The notes under the pieces: generated by a model
Told to the model about the DNA's origin: nothing
Database searches by the model: none
What the model saw: only the letters and a program-made list of their open reading frames with translations
Part shown: one piece after another, positions 27,671 through 38,111 of the stretch
Layout: the number at the start of each line of letters is the position of its first letter
How positions within the stretch are numbered: position 1 is the stretch's first letter
Made by a program: the position numbers and the translations under genes
DNA from: CAVTWY01 sp963738575
Lineage (GTDB): Bacteria; Pseudomonadota; Gammaproteobacteria; Burkholderiales; Burkholderiaceae_C
NCBI GenBank assembly: GCA_963738575.1
Contig: CAVTWY010000001.1
Coordinates: 372,001 to 436,000 of the forward strand
Direction: 5' to 3'
DNA: 64,000 bases

Positions 27671-29266
27671 ATGTTGGGTTTTGGACGTGAGCAATCGTTG
27701 ATGGCGACCCAATCTCGAGGACAGCGGCGTGCGGCGCGGTTCGACGCGACACTTCGGCCTGTGGCGGTGTGGCCGCTCGTGGCACTTGTCTCCCTGCTTA
27801 CCGCTTGTGCCGCCACCACCCCAGCACAACAAACAGCGCGTGCCGCGCGCGACGCACTGACACCCGCCACGACGTGGTCGACACCCTCGACCCCTGCTGC
27901 TGCCACAGCGGCCACGTCTGCGACCGTGTCGGCACCCACACCCGGCCCCAAGCCGACCAGCACCGACACCGCGTCCATCACACAGTGGTGGAAGCACTTC
28001 GACGACCCTTTGTTGGCGGCCCTGATTGACGACGCCCAGGCTTCGGCCCCGGCAGCGGCGCAGGCTCTTGCTCGCGTACGCGAAGCCCGCGCCAATGCCC
28101 AAGCTGCCGGAGCGTCGCTGGCGCCAGCGGTGGGTCTGGCCGCCGATGCGTCGCGCGGTGCATCGCCGGGTGGCGCTTTCACCCCCGCCACGCAAGCCAC
28201 AGCCGGCTTGCAAGCGCAGTGGGAGTTGGATTTGTTCGGGGGCCTTCGTCACCGGCACGACGCGGCTCGATGGCGCGCGGAAGAGGCACGCTTCGACTGG
28301 CACGAGGCCCGCGTGGCCCTGGCGGCCGACGTGGCGCAGACCTACGTGACGTTGCGCAGTTGCGAGGCCGGAGCGGCGGTGTTTGAGCGGGCGTTGGCGT
28401 CCATGCGAACGAGCGCCGACCTGACGCGCGAAAAAGTGCGCGTGGGGTTCGAGGCACCTGCCAATGCCGCCTTGGCCACAGCCTCAGCGGCAGACGCCGC
28501 CAACCGTTTGTCGGCACAGCGCGCTGACTGCGAGTCGTTGACGCTGACTTTGTCGGTGCTTTCGGGGCGCAGTGTTGTCGCCCTGCGTGAAGCATTGATG
28601 GCACGGCGCGCCGTGCTGCCTCAGCCCGTGCACCTTTTTGAGGTCGACCGGGTACCTGCCAGTGTGTTGGCGCAGCGGCCCGACATCGCCGCCGCTGAGC
28701 AGGCGCTTGCAGCAGCTGAAGCTGACATCCATTCAGCGCAAGCAGCGCGGTGGCCCAAGTTGGTTTTTGGTGGATCCATCGGGTTGGGGCTGCTTCGGGT
28801 GGGCGGCATCCAAACGGACGGTGTCGCCTGGAGTTTTCTGCCGTCGCTGTCGCTGCCTATCTTTGACGGGGGACGCATCGCAGCGGGCATCGACGCAGCC
28901 CAAGCCAGACGGGACATGGCCCATGCCAGCATGGATGCACGCGTTCGCAATGCTGTGCGCGACATTGAAGAGGCGTTGGTGCGCCTTGATGCGGCGCGCA
29001 ATCGAGAGTCCGACGCGATGCAAGCAGCACAAGGTTTTCGCGATTACTTTGAAGCCGCTCAGTCCCGCTGGCGCGTGGGCGCAGGCAGTCTGATCGAGAT
29101 GGAAGATGCCCGTCGGTTGGCACTCAACGCTCAAGGCGCATTGATCGGGCTTCAACGCGAACGCGTGGCAGCCTGGATTTCTCTGTACCGCGCCACCGGC
29201 GGCGGTTGGCGCCCCGACGAAGCCGACGCGATGCCTACCCCCTCGACCGCAAGCCGCAAGCCCTGA
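27671..29266 (+). CDS. Outer-membrane factor lipoprotein of an RND efflux system (NodT family)
   Basis: 531 residues. After a basic, hydrophobic signal (PVAVWPLVALVSLLTACAAT) the lipobox LTAC gives a lipoprotein Cys. Two OEP (TolC-type) repeats follow, with WWKHFDDPLLAALIDDAQA near the start of the first, ATAGLQAQWELDLFGGLRHR in the middle, and VPASVLAQRPDIAAAEQALA opening the second. It should form the outer-membrane channel. A second in-frame ATG at 27701 is a plausible alternative start. The stop TGA overlaps the ATG of the adaptor gene (29266). This gene is intact, unlike the two genes after it. Confidence 0.9.
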   Translation: MLGFGREQSLMATQSRGQRRAARFDATLRPVAVWPLVALVSLLTACAATTPAQQTARAARDALTPATTWSTPSTPAAATAATSATVSAPTPGPKPTSTDTASITQWWKHFDDPLLAALIDDAQASAPAAAQALARVREARANAQAAGASLAPAVGLAADASRGASPGGAFTPATQATAGLQAQWELDLFGGLRHRHDAARWRAEEARFDWHEARVALAADVAQTYVTLRSCEAGAAVFERALASMRTSADLTREKVRVGFEAPANAALATASAADAANRLSAQRADCESLTLTLSVLSGRSVVALREALMARRAVLPQPVHLFEVDRVPASVLAQRPDIAAAEQALAAAEADIHSAQAARWPKLVFGGSIGLGLLRVGGIQTDGVAWSFLPSLSLPIFDGGRIAAGIDAAQARRDMAHASMDARVRNAVRDIEEALVRLDAARNRESDAMQAAQGFRDYFEAAQSRWRVGAGSLIEMEDARRLALNAQGALIGLQRERVAAWISLYRATGGGWRPDEADAMPTPSTASRKP

Positions 29267-30428
29267 TGACCATGAACGCACACACCACCACGTCAGCCCC
29301 CTTTGGCGCCACGAACCATTGCCGCTTGATGGCGTTGTCGACCACGCTGTTGGCAGCGACCATGCTTTGGCTTCCTACCGCTGCAACGTCTGCTGACCCT
29401 GCAGCGTCGACCCCTGCCAAAGCCGCTTTGACGGTCATGCTTGCATCACCCCTGCAAACGACGTTGCCGCAAACCATCCAAGCCAATGGCAACGTTGCAG
29501 CATGGCAAGAGGCCATCATCGGTGCCGAAGCGCAGGGGTTGAGACTGCTTGAGGTCCGGGTGCAGGTGGGTGACCGCGTCAAGCGCGGCCAGTTGTTGGC
29601 CCGCCTCTCGGCGGAGACCTTGTCCGCCGATGTGGCCACCACGCGCGCCAGCGTGGCCGAAGCCCAAGCCACCGTGGAAGAGGCCAAAGCCAATGCCGAG
29701 CGCGCCAAGCAATTGCAGTCTTCGGGCGCCATCAGCACGCAGCAGATTCAGCAATACACCACGCTGGAGACCACTGCACGTGCAAGAGCGTCGGCGCTGC
29801 TGGCAAGGCTTCGTGCCGATGAGGTCAGGCTTTCACAAACCCGCATCGTGGCGCCCGACGACGGCATCATCAGTGCACGATTGGCCACGGTCGGTGGTGT
29901 GGTGGCGCCTGGGCAAGAGCTGTTTCGCTTGATCCGTGGCGGTCGGCTCGAGTGGCGTGCAGAAGTGCCGGCCAGCGACTTGGCGCGGCTGGCGGTGGGC
30001 GCCAACGTGCGCGTGACGCCCAGCGGGGGAGAGGCCATCGCTGGCAAAATTCGCGTCGTCGCACCCACCGTGGACGCCAGCCACGCGCAATGGGCTGGTG
30101 TACGTTGACTTGCCTCAACCCGGCTCCGCCCGCGCGGGCATGTTTGGGCGTGGTGAATTCGACGTGGGTTCGCTCGCCGGCTTGACACTGCCTCAAAGTG
30201 CCGTCTTGCTGAGAGATGGTTTTACGTACGCCTTTCGGGTGGGTGCCGACAACAAGGTGGTTCGAAGCAAAGTCACCACGGGCCGACGGGTGGGCGACCG
30301 CATCGAGATCATCACGGGCCTTGATGCGCAAGTCGCGCGTGGTGGCGTCTGGGGTTGGATTTTTGAGCGACGGCGATACCGTGCGTGTGGTGGCGGCTGG
30401 TACGCCTGCCGGCAAAGTAACAAGTTAA
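29266..30428 (+). pseudogene. RND efflux periplasmic adaptor (MFP), with two frameshifts
   Basis: The membrane fusion protein has a signal peptide followed by TLPQTIQANGNVAAWQEAII, a biotinyl-lipoyl domain (GLRLLEVRVQVGDRVKRGQL), a helical hairpin and the beta-barrel RIVAPDDGIISARLATVGG. The frame breaks near 30080: GTG GAC GCC AGC C ACG CGC carries one extra base before RNGLVYVDLPQPGSARAGMF. It breaks again near 30335, one extra base inside GLDAQV/RVVASG, after which the tail LSDGDTVRVVAAGTPAGKV is in the third frame. Removing both bases gives 386 residues. Either sequencing indels or real decay. The stop TAA is five bases before the pump gene start. Confidence 0.82.
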
Positions 30429-30432
30429 CGCC

Positions 30433-33400
30433 ATGGAATTCAACGTTTCAGCGGCCTCGATCCGCAACCCCGTCCCCGCCATTTTGCTGTTCGTCATGCT
30501 GACGTTGCTGGGCGTGATGGGTTTTCGCGCGATGAAGATCCAGCAGTTCCCCGACATCGACTTGCCCACCATTGTGGTCAGCGCAGCATTGCCCGGGGCT
30601 GCACCGGCGCAGCTCGAGACCGAAGTGGCGCGCAAGATCGAAAATTCGATGGCGTCCATCCAAGGGCTGAAGCACATCTACACCACGGTGCAAGACGGCT
30701 CGGTCACGGTCACCGGTGAGTTTCGGTTGGAAAAACCCACGCAAGAGGCGATGGACGATGTGCGCGACGCGGTGCAGCGGGTGCGGTCCGATTTGCCGGG
30801 CGACTTGCGCGACCCCGTCATCACCAAGCTCGATTTTGCCGGCATGCCTGTGCTGGTATACACGGTTGAGTCAACGCGCATGGACGACGAGGCCGTGTCC
30901 TGGTTTGTCGACAACGACATCGCCAAAGCCATGCTCGCGGTGCGCGGCGTGGGAGGGGTGTCTCGCGTGGGTGGCGTGACGCGCCAGGTGGTGGTGGAGC
31001 TTGACCCGTCGCGATTGCTGGCGCTCAATGCCACGGCGGCCGACGTGTCCAGGCGCCTTCAGCAGGCCCAACAAGATGCCTCGGGGGGGCGCACCGATTT
31101 GGGCGGCGCCGAGCAATCGCTGCGCACCATCGCCACCGTGGCTTCGGCGCGCGAATTGGCAGCCATGGAGATCACGCTCAGCGACGGTCGCAATGTGCGC
31201 TTGGGGCAGGTTGCCAACGTGCGCGACACCGTGGCAGAGATTCGGTCGTCGGCACGCCTCAATGGCAAACCCGTGGTGGCGTTCGAGATCAGTCGATCGC
31301 GTGGCGCCAGCGAGGTCGACGTGGCCAATGGCATCCGCGCTGCACTGGATGCGCTGCAAAAGCAGCGGCCCGATGTCAAGTTCACCGAGGCTTTCAATTT
31401 TGTCGAGCCGGTCGTCGAAAACTACAACGGGTCGATGACGCTGCTTTACGAAGGGGCGCTGCTGGCCGTGTTGGTGGTCTGGATTTTTTTGCGCAATTGG
31501 CGTGCCACGTTGATCTCGGCCGTCGCTTTGCCGCTGTCGGTGATACCGGCTTTTGCCGTGATGAACTGGATGGGTTTTTCCATCAACGTGATCACGCTGC
31601 TTGAGCTTGTCGCTGGTGGTGGGTATCTTGGTGGACGACGCCATCGTCGAGATTGAAAACATCATGCGGCACTTGCAAATGGGCAAGACGCCTTTTCAAG
31701 CTGCAATGGAGGCAGCCGACGAAATTGGCCTGGCGGTGATCGCCACCACGCTCACGCTGATCTCTGTGTTTTTGCCCACGGCCTTCATGAGCGGCGTGGT
31801 GGGCAAGTTTTTTGTTCAGTTTGGCTGGACCGCTGCCATTGCAGTGTTCTTCTCGCTGGTGGTGGCACGCATGCTCACGCCGATGATGGCCGCTTACGGG
31901 TTGAAGCGCCCCAAAAAAGAACAAAAAGAGCCGTCATGGATCGCGCCCTACATGAAAGTGGCGACGTGGTGTTTGCGTCACCGCTGGCTTACGATGCTTG
32001 CCGCCGCACTGTTCACGGCCGGCTCGATAGGGTTGCTCTTCACAGGGCGCATTGCCGGGGGTTTCATACCGCCCGATGACTTGTCGCAGACGCAAGTGCG
32101 AATTGCCCTGCCGCCGGGTTCGACGTACAAAGAAACGCTGTTGGCCACCGAGCAGGCCGAAGCAATGGTGCGCGCCAACAAGCATGTCAAACAGGTCTAC
32201 ACCGCGATTGGTGGTGGCAAGGCAGGCAATGATCCCTTCATGAGCGGAGGCGATTCGGAGTCACGCAAGTCAACCATCACGCTCAATCTTTCGCCTCGCG
32301 ACGCACGGCCCGGCATCAGCAAGCAAGCCATCGAGGCGGAGTTGCGCCTGGCACTGGACGCGTTGCCTGGGGCCCGTGTCAACGTCGGCTTTGGCGGTTC
32401 GTCTGAGAAACTCATTCTCGTCTTGGCCGGTGATGACGGTGAGGCCCTGTCGGCCCATGGTGTGGTGGTGGAAAAAGAGTTGCGCACCATCCCTGGCATC
32501 GGCAGCGTCACCTCCACCGCCAGTTTGCAGCGCCCCGAGTTGGTGGTGCGCCCCGACTCGGCACGAGCGGCAGACTTGGGCGTGACCACGGCGGCGATTG
32601 CCGACACCTTGCGCATCGCAACCACGGGCGACTTCGATCAGGCGCTGCCCAAACTCAACTTGTCACAACGCCAAGTACCCGTTGTCGTGCGCCTTCCGGA
32701 CAGCGCACGCCAAGACATTGAATTGATCAAGTCGCTGCCAGTGCCGGGCGCGCGTGGTGCAGTGCCCCTGGGCAGCGTCGCCACGCTGGAGGTATCGAGT
32801 GGCCCCGCACAAATCAGCCGTTACGACCGGTCGCGCAACATCAATTTCGAGATTGAGCTCAACGGCCAACCCCTGGGCAAAGTGCAGGAGCTGTCAGACG
32901 CCTTGCCAAGCTTGGCCAATTTGCCTTCTGGCGTCATCAAGCGCTCTGTGGGTGACGCCGAGGCGATGGAAGAGCTGGCGTCGGGGTTCTTGTTGGCCAT
33001 GGGCGCCGGGGTGCTTTGCATTTACATCGTGCTGGTGTTGCTGTTTCACGCCTGGGTTCAACCCGTGACCATCCTGGCGGCGTTGGTGTTGTCCATTCCG
33101 GGCGCCATCCTTGCGCTGGTGGTCACCAAGACCGACATCACCATGCCCGCCATGATTGGCATGATCATGTTGATGGGCATCGCCACCAAGAACTCGATCT
33201 TGCTCGTCGAGTACGCCGTGATGGCGCAGCGCGACCACGGCATGAGCCGTTGGGACGCGCTGCTGGATGCTTGTCGCAAGCGCGCACGCCCCATCGTGAT
33301 GACGACCATCGCGATGGCAGCGGGCATGATTCCCATTGCCATCGGCTTTGGCACCGACCCCAGCTTTCGTGCACCCATGGCCATCGTCGTGATAGGAGGC

Positions 33401-33526
33401 TTGATCACGTCGACATTCTTGAGCTTGTTGGTGGTGCCCGTGGTGTACGTCATCGTTGACGACATGATCGGTTGGTTCATGCGACTCATCAAACGCTCGA
33501 CGCCTGAGGCGGCCCCGACACACTGA
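30433..33526 (+). pseudogene. RND efflux permease (HAE1/AcrB-type), with one frameshift
   Basis: The inner-membrane pump should be 1030 residues, a normal length. The first part (ASIRNPVPAILLFVMLTLLG to INVITLL) contains the pore-domain segments and TM1 to TM4. The frame then changes at about 31600, and the second part resumes SLVVGILVDDAIVEIENIMR, which should directly follow TLL. The base run CTGCTTGAGCTTG holds one extra base; dropping it restores a continuous TLLSLSLVVG. The second half carries RND signatures (GIATKNSILLVEYAVMA, MTTIAMAAGMIPIAIGFG). With the adaptor's two breaks, the operon would encode no working pump as read. The substrate is unknown. Confidence 0.85.
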
Positions 33527-33707
33527 CTGAAAAGGTGTTGCGCCGCAAGACGTGGCGAAGGCGTAACTGAACGGGGATGGGCGGCAAGCAACAAGCGTAA
33601 CGCAGCCCGCCCAAGTCAGTGTCTGCACGAAGTAAGGGGATGCCCACACCGCAGGCCCAGTCCTAGCATCGCGCTTCATGAATGGCAATCATTTCTGGGG
33701 AATGCAG

Positions 33708-35534
33708 ATGCGTCAGGTTGATGGCTGGTTGGGTGCGGGGCGGGTGATGGCGCTGACAGCGGCGGTGCTGACAGCGGCATGCAGTTCGTCAATCAGCGAC
33801 GACCAGCGACCCGGTTGGGCGCAGCAGGCCTATCCTGCACTTTCTGAAGACAGCAACCCCGCTGGGGGACGCATCGACGTCCGCAGCCAAAACCTTTTTG
33901 CGGCTCGTGCCGGCGACACCTGGGTGTTTGACCGCGCCTTGGGCAGCAACGTTGAGCGTGGGGCGCTTGTGTTGAGCGTCGCACGCGTCGAGGGTGACGC
34001 GTTCACGATGGCCGAAACGCTGGGGGGCACCACACGCGAACGAACCTACCGCCGCACCAGCAACGGCATCACACTGGTCAACCCCTTGCCCAGCGCGCCT
34101 GCGGCGGCTCAGCGTCAAGTGGGTGAGATGCTGTGGTACCCCGAGCCGTTTTACGCCGTGGATGCCACGCGCACCATGACGCGCCAGGGCAGCTGGGGTG
34201 CCGACACCGACAACGACGGCGGCCATGAGAGCTTTCGCTACACCGTGACGCAAGCGTATTTGGGTTTTGAGTCAGTCGCCATCCCCAGCGGCACGGTTCA
34301 GGCGGCGCGCTTTCGCACCACCACCACGCTGCAGTTGGTGTCGTCCAACCCGAACGCAGCCATCAAGACTGAGACCAGCGCCGAAGAAACGTGGTGGGCT
34401 CCCAACCTTGGTTTGGTGCGCATGACGGTCGCGTCATCAACACCTGGCGCGGCAGCCGCCACCACTTCTGTGTTCAGCCTGGCGGGTGGCATCTTGGGTG
34501 GCGTGGCCGTGGCCCCTCCAGCCCCGGCGCCCGTGACACCCCCGCCCGTGGTGACCATCGACGGCTCGTTGTTGAAGCTTGACCTGCCGCACAACGCCTT
34601 GGTTTACGATGCCGGTCGCTCGCGCTATTACGCAGCCGTGGCACCGGCCGCAGGCGCCCATGGCAATCGCGTGGCCACCATCGACGCCGCCACGGGGCAG
34701 ACGACGTTCTCGGACATCGTGGGTGACAACCCCACAGCGATGGCGATGTCGGTCGACGGCGCCTACTTGTTCGTGGGCATTCGCGGCACGGGCGAGCTGT
34801 CGAAGTACAGGTTGCCAGAGATGCAGTTGCAAAGCACCGTCAAGCTGCCGCTGGGCGTCGATGGTGAATTGCAGTTTGCTGAATCGTTGACGGTTTCGCC
34901 CTTGAACCCCACGTTCGTGGCCATTGCGTTGGCGCAAGGCGCCACGGACATCAAACACCGCGGTGTGGTGATGTCATTCACGGGTGAGTTGACCGCGCCA
35001 GTCATGCAGGGTCTCTTGGCAAACAATTCGATCTCGTTTGACGCCACGGGCGACCATGTCTACGGGCTGCAACGTGAAGGCAATGGTTTGGGCCTTACAC
35101 GCAGCATGGCACCATTTGGGCAGAACCTTCAGTTTGCAGACGCGTCGACAACGGCCGGTGGCAAAGGCGCGCGTACCGTCGACGTGACGGCGCAGGGCTT
35201 GTGGGTGGGCGACGCGCTTTACCGCGCCAGCGACCTGGGGCTGCTGGGGCGAGCCAACGTCAAAGCGGGTGCCTGCCGAGCACTGCGTCCATCGACCAGC
35301 GCGGTGTGCCTGGACAGCGATGCCACCAGTGACGGTGCGGGTCGCTTGGCGGTGGTGGATGCCACCACGTTGGCCACGCGTGCCAGTGCCACCTACGCCC
35401 TTAGCGGCCTGACGGTGCAGCCGTTTGAGGTGTTGCCCGGCCCGGCCAAGAAAGTGGCCTTGCGCTTTCCGTCAACGGGTGCATCGGTATCAGCCTCGTC
35501 GTTGTGGCTGTTCACCAGCGACAAACTTCAGTGA
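33708..35534 (+). CDS. Large secreted lipoprotein with beta-propeller-like C-terminal half, unknown function
   Basis: 608 residues from ATG 33708; GGGGA at 33697-33701 precedes it, and an upstream ATG at 33678 is also in frame. A signal of basic and hydrophobic residues ends in the lipobox TAAC-SSS. The first half (about residues 50-270) is beta-rich with an ETWWAPNLGLVRMTV segment and Asp/Asn-containing turns. After a Pro-rich linker (PPAPAPVTPPP), the second half (LDLPHNALVYDAGRSRYYAA; ATIDAATGQTTFSDIVGD; TAMAMSVDGAYLFVGIRG) looks like YncE-type propeller blades. No catalytic motif is recognised. It sits alone between the efflux operon and photolyase, only six bases from the convergent photolyase stop. 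Confidence 0.8.
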   Translation: MRQVDGWLGAGRVMALTAAVLTAACSSSISDDQRPGWAQQAYPALSEDSNPAGGRIDVRSQNLFAARAGDTWVFDRALGSNVERGALVLSVARVEGDAFTMAETLGGTTRERTYRRTSNGITLVNPLPSAPAAAQRQVGEMLWYPEPFYAVDATRTMTRQGSWGADTDNDGGHESFRYTVTQAYLGFESVAIPSGTVQAARFRTTTTLQLVSSNPNAAIKTETSAEETWWAPNLGLVRMTVASSTPGAAAATTSVFSLAGGILGGVAVAPPAPAPVTPPPVVTIDGSLLKLDLPHNALVYDAGRSRYYAAVAPAAGAHGNRVATIDAATGQTTFSDIVGDNPTAMAMSVDGAYLFVGIRGTGELSKYRLPEMQLQSTVKLPLGVDGELQFAESLTVSPLNPTFVAIALAQGATDIKHRGVVMSFTGELTAPVMQGLLANNSISFDATGDHVYGLQREGNGLGLTRSMAPFGQNLQFADASTTAGGKGARTVDVTAQGLWVGDALYRASDLGLLGRANVKAGACRALRPSTSAVCLDSDATSDGAGRLAVVDATTLATRASATYALSGLTVQPFEVLPGPAKKVALRFPSTGASVSASSLWLFTSDKLQ

Positions 35535-35540
35535 GTTGGG

Positions 35541-37070
35541 CTAACCGCCTTTGACCACCGCGTAGCGCGCCAAGGTGCGCGCACGCGCTTCTTCGTGCAC
35601 CACGATGGGCAGCGGGTAGTCGCTGCCCATTTTGATGCCACAGGCCACCAAGTCCACGGGCCGTGCCTTCCACGGTGCGTGGATCAGTGCTTTGGGCAAG
35701 GCGGCCAGTTGGGGCACGTAACGCCGAATGAACTTGCCTTCACCGTCAAACTTCTCGCTTTGTGTGATGGGGTTGAAGATGCGGAAGTAAGGCTGTGCGT
35801 CACAACCCGTGGACGCAGCCCACTGCCAGCCGCCGTTGTTTGACGCCAGGTCAAAGTCGTTCAGGTGCAAGGCGAAGTAGGCTTCGCCGCGGCGCCAGTC
35901 GATCCCCAGGTGTTTGACCAAGAAGCTGGCCGCCACCATCCGCAGCCGGTTGTGCATGTAGCCTGACTGATTCAATTGGTGCATGGCAGCGTCCACCAAG
36001 GGGTAGCCGGTGCGGCCCTCGCACCAAGCGGCAAAGTGGGTGTCTGCTGTTTTACCCTTCTCCCACTTGATGCCCTCGTAGTCGCGTTTGAAGGCATGCC
36101 CCACCACGTGAGGGTGGTGATGCAAGATCTGGTGGTAAAAATCGCGCCACGTCAGTTCGGCCAACCATTTGTCGGCACCCACCGACCCGGCCTGCATGCG
36201 GTCCCAAGCCAAGCGCGACAGTTCGCGGATAGACGCGGTGCCAAAGCGCAAGTGTGTACCGAGGTAGCTCGGGCCCTTGGTGGCTGGGAAGTTTCGGGTT
36301 TCGTCATAGTGGTCGATGCGCTCCAGAAACTCGTCCAACATGCTGCGCGCCCCCGCCGGGCCACTGGACATGCGCAATTGGTGCAGGTTGGTGGCCTCGA
36401 AACCCAGTGAAGCCAGGGATGGCACGCCAGGCTGGGGGACGTGGGGGGCGGCTGCGGGCACGGGCGCCAGCGCCAACGAGTGGCGTGCCACAGGGTAGGG
36501 CGCCACAAAGTAGGGTGTTAGCTTGCGCATCCAAGCATTGCGGTAGGGGGTGAACACGGTGTAAGGCGTGCCGCTGGCCGTCATCACCTCGTCGCGCTCG
36601 AAGATCACGTGGTCTTTGCTCGCATGCATGGCAATGCCCATGCCCGCCAGCGTGCCGCGCACGGCGGCGTCTCTGGCCAGGGCGTAAGGTTCGTCATCGT
36701 GGTTGACGTACACCGACTGCGCGTGCAGCGCTTGGGCCAGTGCCGGGATGGCGTGTGCGGCATGGTCATGCAGCACCAACAGGCCCACGCCCTCAACGCC
36801 ATGCGACGCCGCCAGCGCCCTCAGTTCGGCGTCCACCCCCACCAGGCTGTCACGGATGAACTCCACCCTTCGGTCGGCCCGGGGCAGGGTGTCCAGGATG
36901 TGGCGGTCGAACACAAAGGCGCACCAAACGCGCTTGGCCGCCCGCAGGGCGTGGTGCAGGGCGGCGTTGTCTTCGACGCGCAAGTCGCGGCGAAGCCAAA
37001 CCAGGGCGGCGTCAATGGATTTGCTCACGGAGTGGGAGTTTGACTCAGTTTCAGTTGCCTTGCAGCGCAT
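35541..37070 (-). CDS. phrB: Deoxyribodipyrimidine photolyase
   Basis: 509 residues from ATG 37070; GTG at 37028 is an equally possible start, and the open frame extends into algH, which cannot be real. The N-terminal photolyase domain begins AALVWLRRDLRVEDNAALHH. The FAD-binding C-terminal half has SYLGTHLRFGTASIRELSRL, ELTWRDFYHQIL, GYMHNRLRMVAASFLVKHL, and FDLASNNGGWQWAASTGCDA near the end. The enzyme splits UV-made pyrimidine dimers using blue light, with FAD and an antenna chromophore. The Trp-rich electron-transfer chain looks intact. It is divergent from algH. Confidence 0.94.
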   Translation of the reverse strand: MRCKATETESNSHSVSKSIDAALVWLRRDLRVEDNAALHHALRAAKRVWCAFVFDRHILDTLPRADRRVEFIRDSLVGVDAELRALAASHGVEGVGLLVLHDHAAHAIPALAQALHAQSVYVNHDDEPYALARDAAVRGTLAGMGIAMHASKDHVIFERDEVMTASGTPYTVFTPYRNAWMRKLTPYFVAPYPVARHSLALAPVPAAAPHVPQPGVPSLASLGFEATNLHQLRMSSGPAGARSMLDEFLERIDHYDETRNFPATKGPSYLGTHLRFGTASIRELSRLAWDRMQAGSVGADKWLAELTWRDFYHQILHHHPHVVGHAFKRDYEGIKWEKGKTADTHFAAWCEGRTGYPLVDAAMHQLNQSGYMHNRLRMVAASFLVKHLGIDWRRGEAYFALHLNDFDLASNNGGWQWAASTGCDAQPYFRIFNPITQSEKFDGEGKFIRRYVPQLAALPKALIHAPWKARPVDLVACGIKMGSDYPLPIVVHEEARARTLARYAVVKGG

Positions 37071-37110
37071 GGCCAAGGGCAAGGCTGCCCCTTGGGAATA
37101 AAATGGCGCC

Positions 37111-37692
37111 ATGCTTGAAGGCCGCATCGACTTGACCAATCAGTTCTTGATCGCCATGCCGGGCATGGTGGACGAGAACTTCAAAGACGCGGTGGTTTAC
37201 CTTTGCGAGCACACCGAGCGTGGTGCCCTGGGTTTGGTCATCAACAAGCCCATCGACCTGAACCTCAAAAACCTGTTCGAAAAAGTCGACCTGAACCTCG
37301 AGCGCGACGATTTGGCGCAGCGGCCGGTGTTTTTTGGAGGGCCCGTGCAAACCGACCGCGGGTTTGTGCTGCACGAGCGGGTGGGGCCCGAGGGCGCTTC
37401 GTACGGATCCTCCTTGGCCATTCGTGGCGGGCTCGAAATGACCACCAGCAAAGACGTGCTTGAAGCGTTGGCGCTGGGTACCGGCCCCAAACAAGTGTTC
37501 ATCACGCTGGGCTACAGTGGCTGGAAGGCAGGGCAACTCGAAGACGAAATCAGCCGCAATGGCTGGCTCAACGTTGACGCCGCGCGCGAGGTTATTTTTG
37601 ACACGCCCGTGGACAAGCGCTACCAACGGGCGCTGGCCTTGCTGGGCCTGGACGCTCTTTCGATCAGCCACCATCAGGTTGGGCACGCATGA
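37111..37692 (+). CDS. algH: YqgE/AlgH family protein (UPF0301)
   Basis: 193 residues: LTNQFLIAMPGMVDENFKDA, VVYLCEHTERGALGLVINKP, VFFGGPVQTDRGFVLHE, and GYSGWKAGQLEDEI are the family signatures. Its biochemical role is unclear; in Pseudomonas AlgH affects alginate and other gene expression. It is first in a conserved betaproteobacterial operon and overlaps ruvX by four bases (37689-37692). A TAAAAT at 37099-37104 might be a -10, very close to the start. Family assignment is secure. Confidence 0.95.
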   Translation: MLEGRIDLTNQFLIAMPGMVDENFKDAVVYLCEHTERGALGLVINKPIDLNLKNLFEKVDLNLERDDLAQRPVFFGGPVQTDRGFVLHERVGPEGASYGSSLAIRGGLEMTTSKDVLEALALGTGPKQVFITLGYSGWKAGQLEDEISRNGWLNVDAAREVIFDTPVDKRYQRALALLGLDALSISHHQVGHA

Positions 37693-38111
37693 CGCCGGCA
37701 CCGCAAGTCGCGATGCCCACAGCCCCCGCTCGTTCTTGGCTTGCATTCGACTTTGGCACTCGTCGCATCGGCGTGGCCAGCGGCAACAGCGTGACGCAAA
37801 GTGCCACACCGCTGCACGCCATCAACAACAATGGCAACGCCAGGTTTGACGCCATCGAGGCGCTGATCAAAGCGTGGCAGCCTCACGGGCTGGTGGTGGG
37901 CGTGCCACGGCACCCCGATGGGCAACCCCATGCCATGACGCAAAAAGCCGAACGCTTTGCGCGGCAATTGCAAGGACGCTTTGGTTTGCCCGTCACGTTG
38001 GTGGACGAACGATACTCGTCGGTTGAGGCCCAGTCGCGAGGTGGGCATGACAACCTGGACGCACAGAGTGCCGCCGTCATCTTGGAGCAGCACTTGAGGA
38101 GCCTTGCATGA
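37689..38111 (+). CDS. ruvX: Putative Holliday junction resolvase RuvX (YqgF)
   Basis: 140 residues with the RNase H-like fold: SWLAFDFGTRRIGVASGNS (first acidic strand Asp), VVGVPRHPDGQPHAMTQKAE, and LVDERYSSVEAQSR (acidic Glu). The protein is associated with pre-16S rRNA 5' end maturation and was originally annotated as a Holliday junction resolvase. The start ATGA overlaps algH and the stop overlaps pyrR (38108-38111), so algH-ruvX-pyrR are translationally coupled. Confidence 0.94.
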   Translation: MTPAPQVAMPTAPARSWLAFDFGTRRIGVASGNSVTQSATPLHAINNNGNARFDAIEALIKAWQPHGLVVGVPRHPDGQPHAMTQKAERFARQLQGRFGLPVTLVDERYSSVEAQSRGGHDNLDAQSAAVILEQHLRSLA

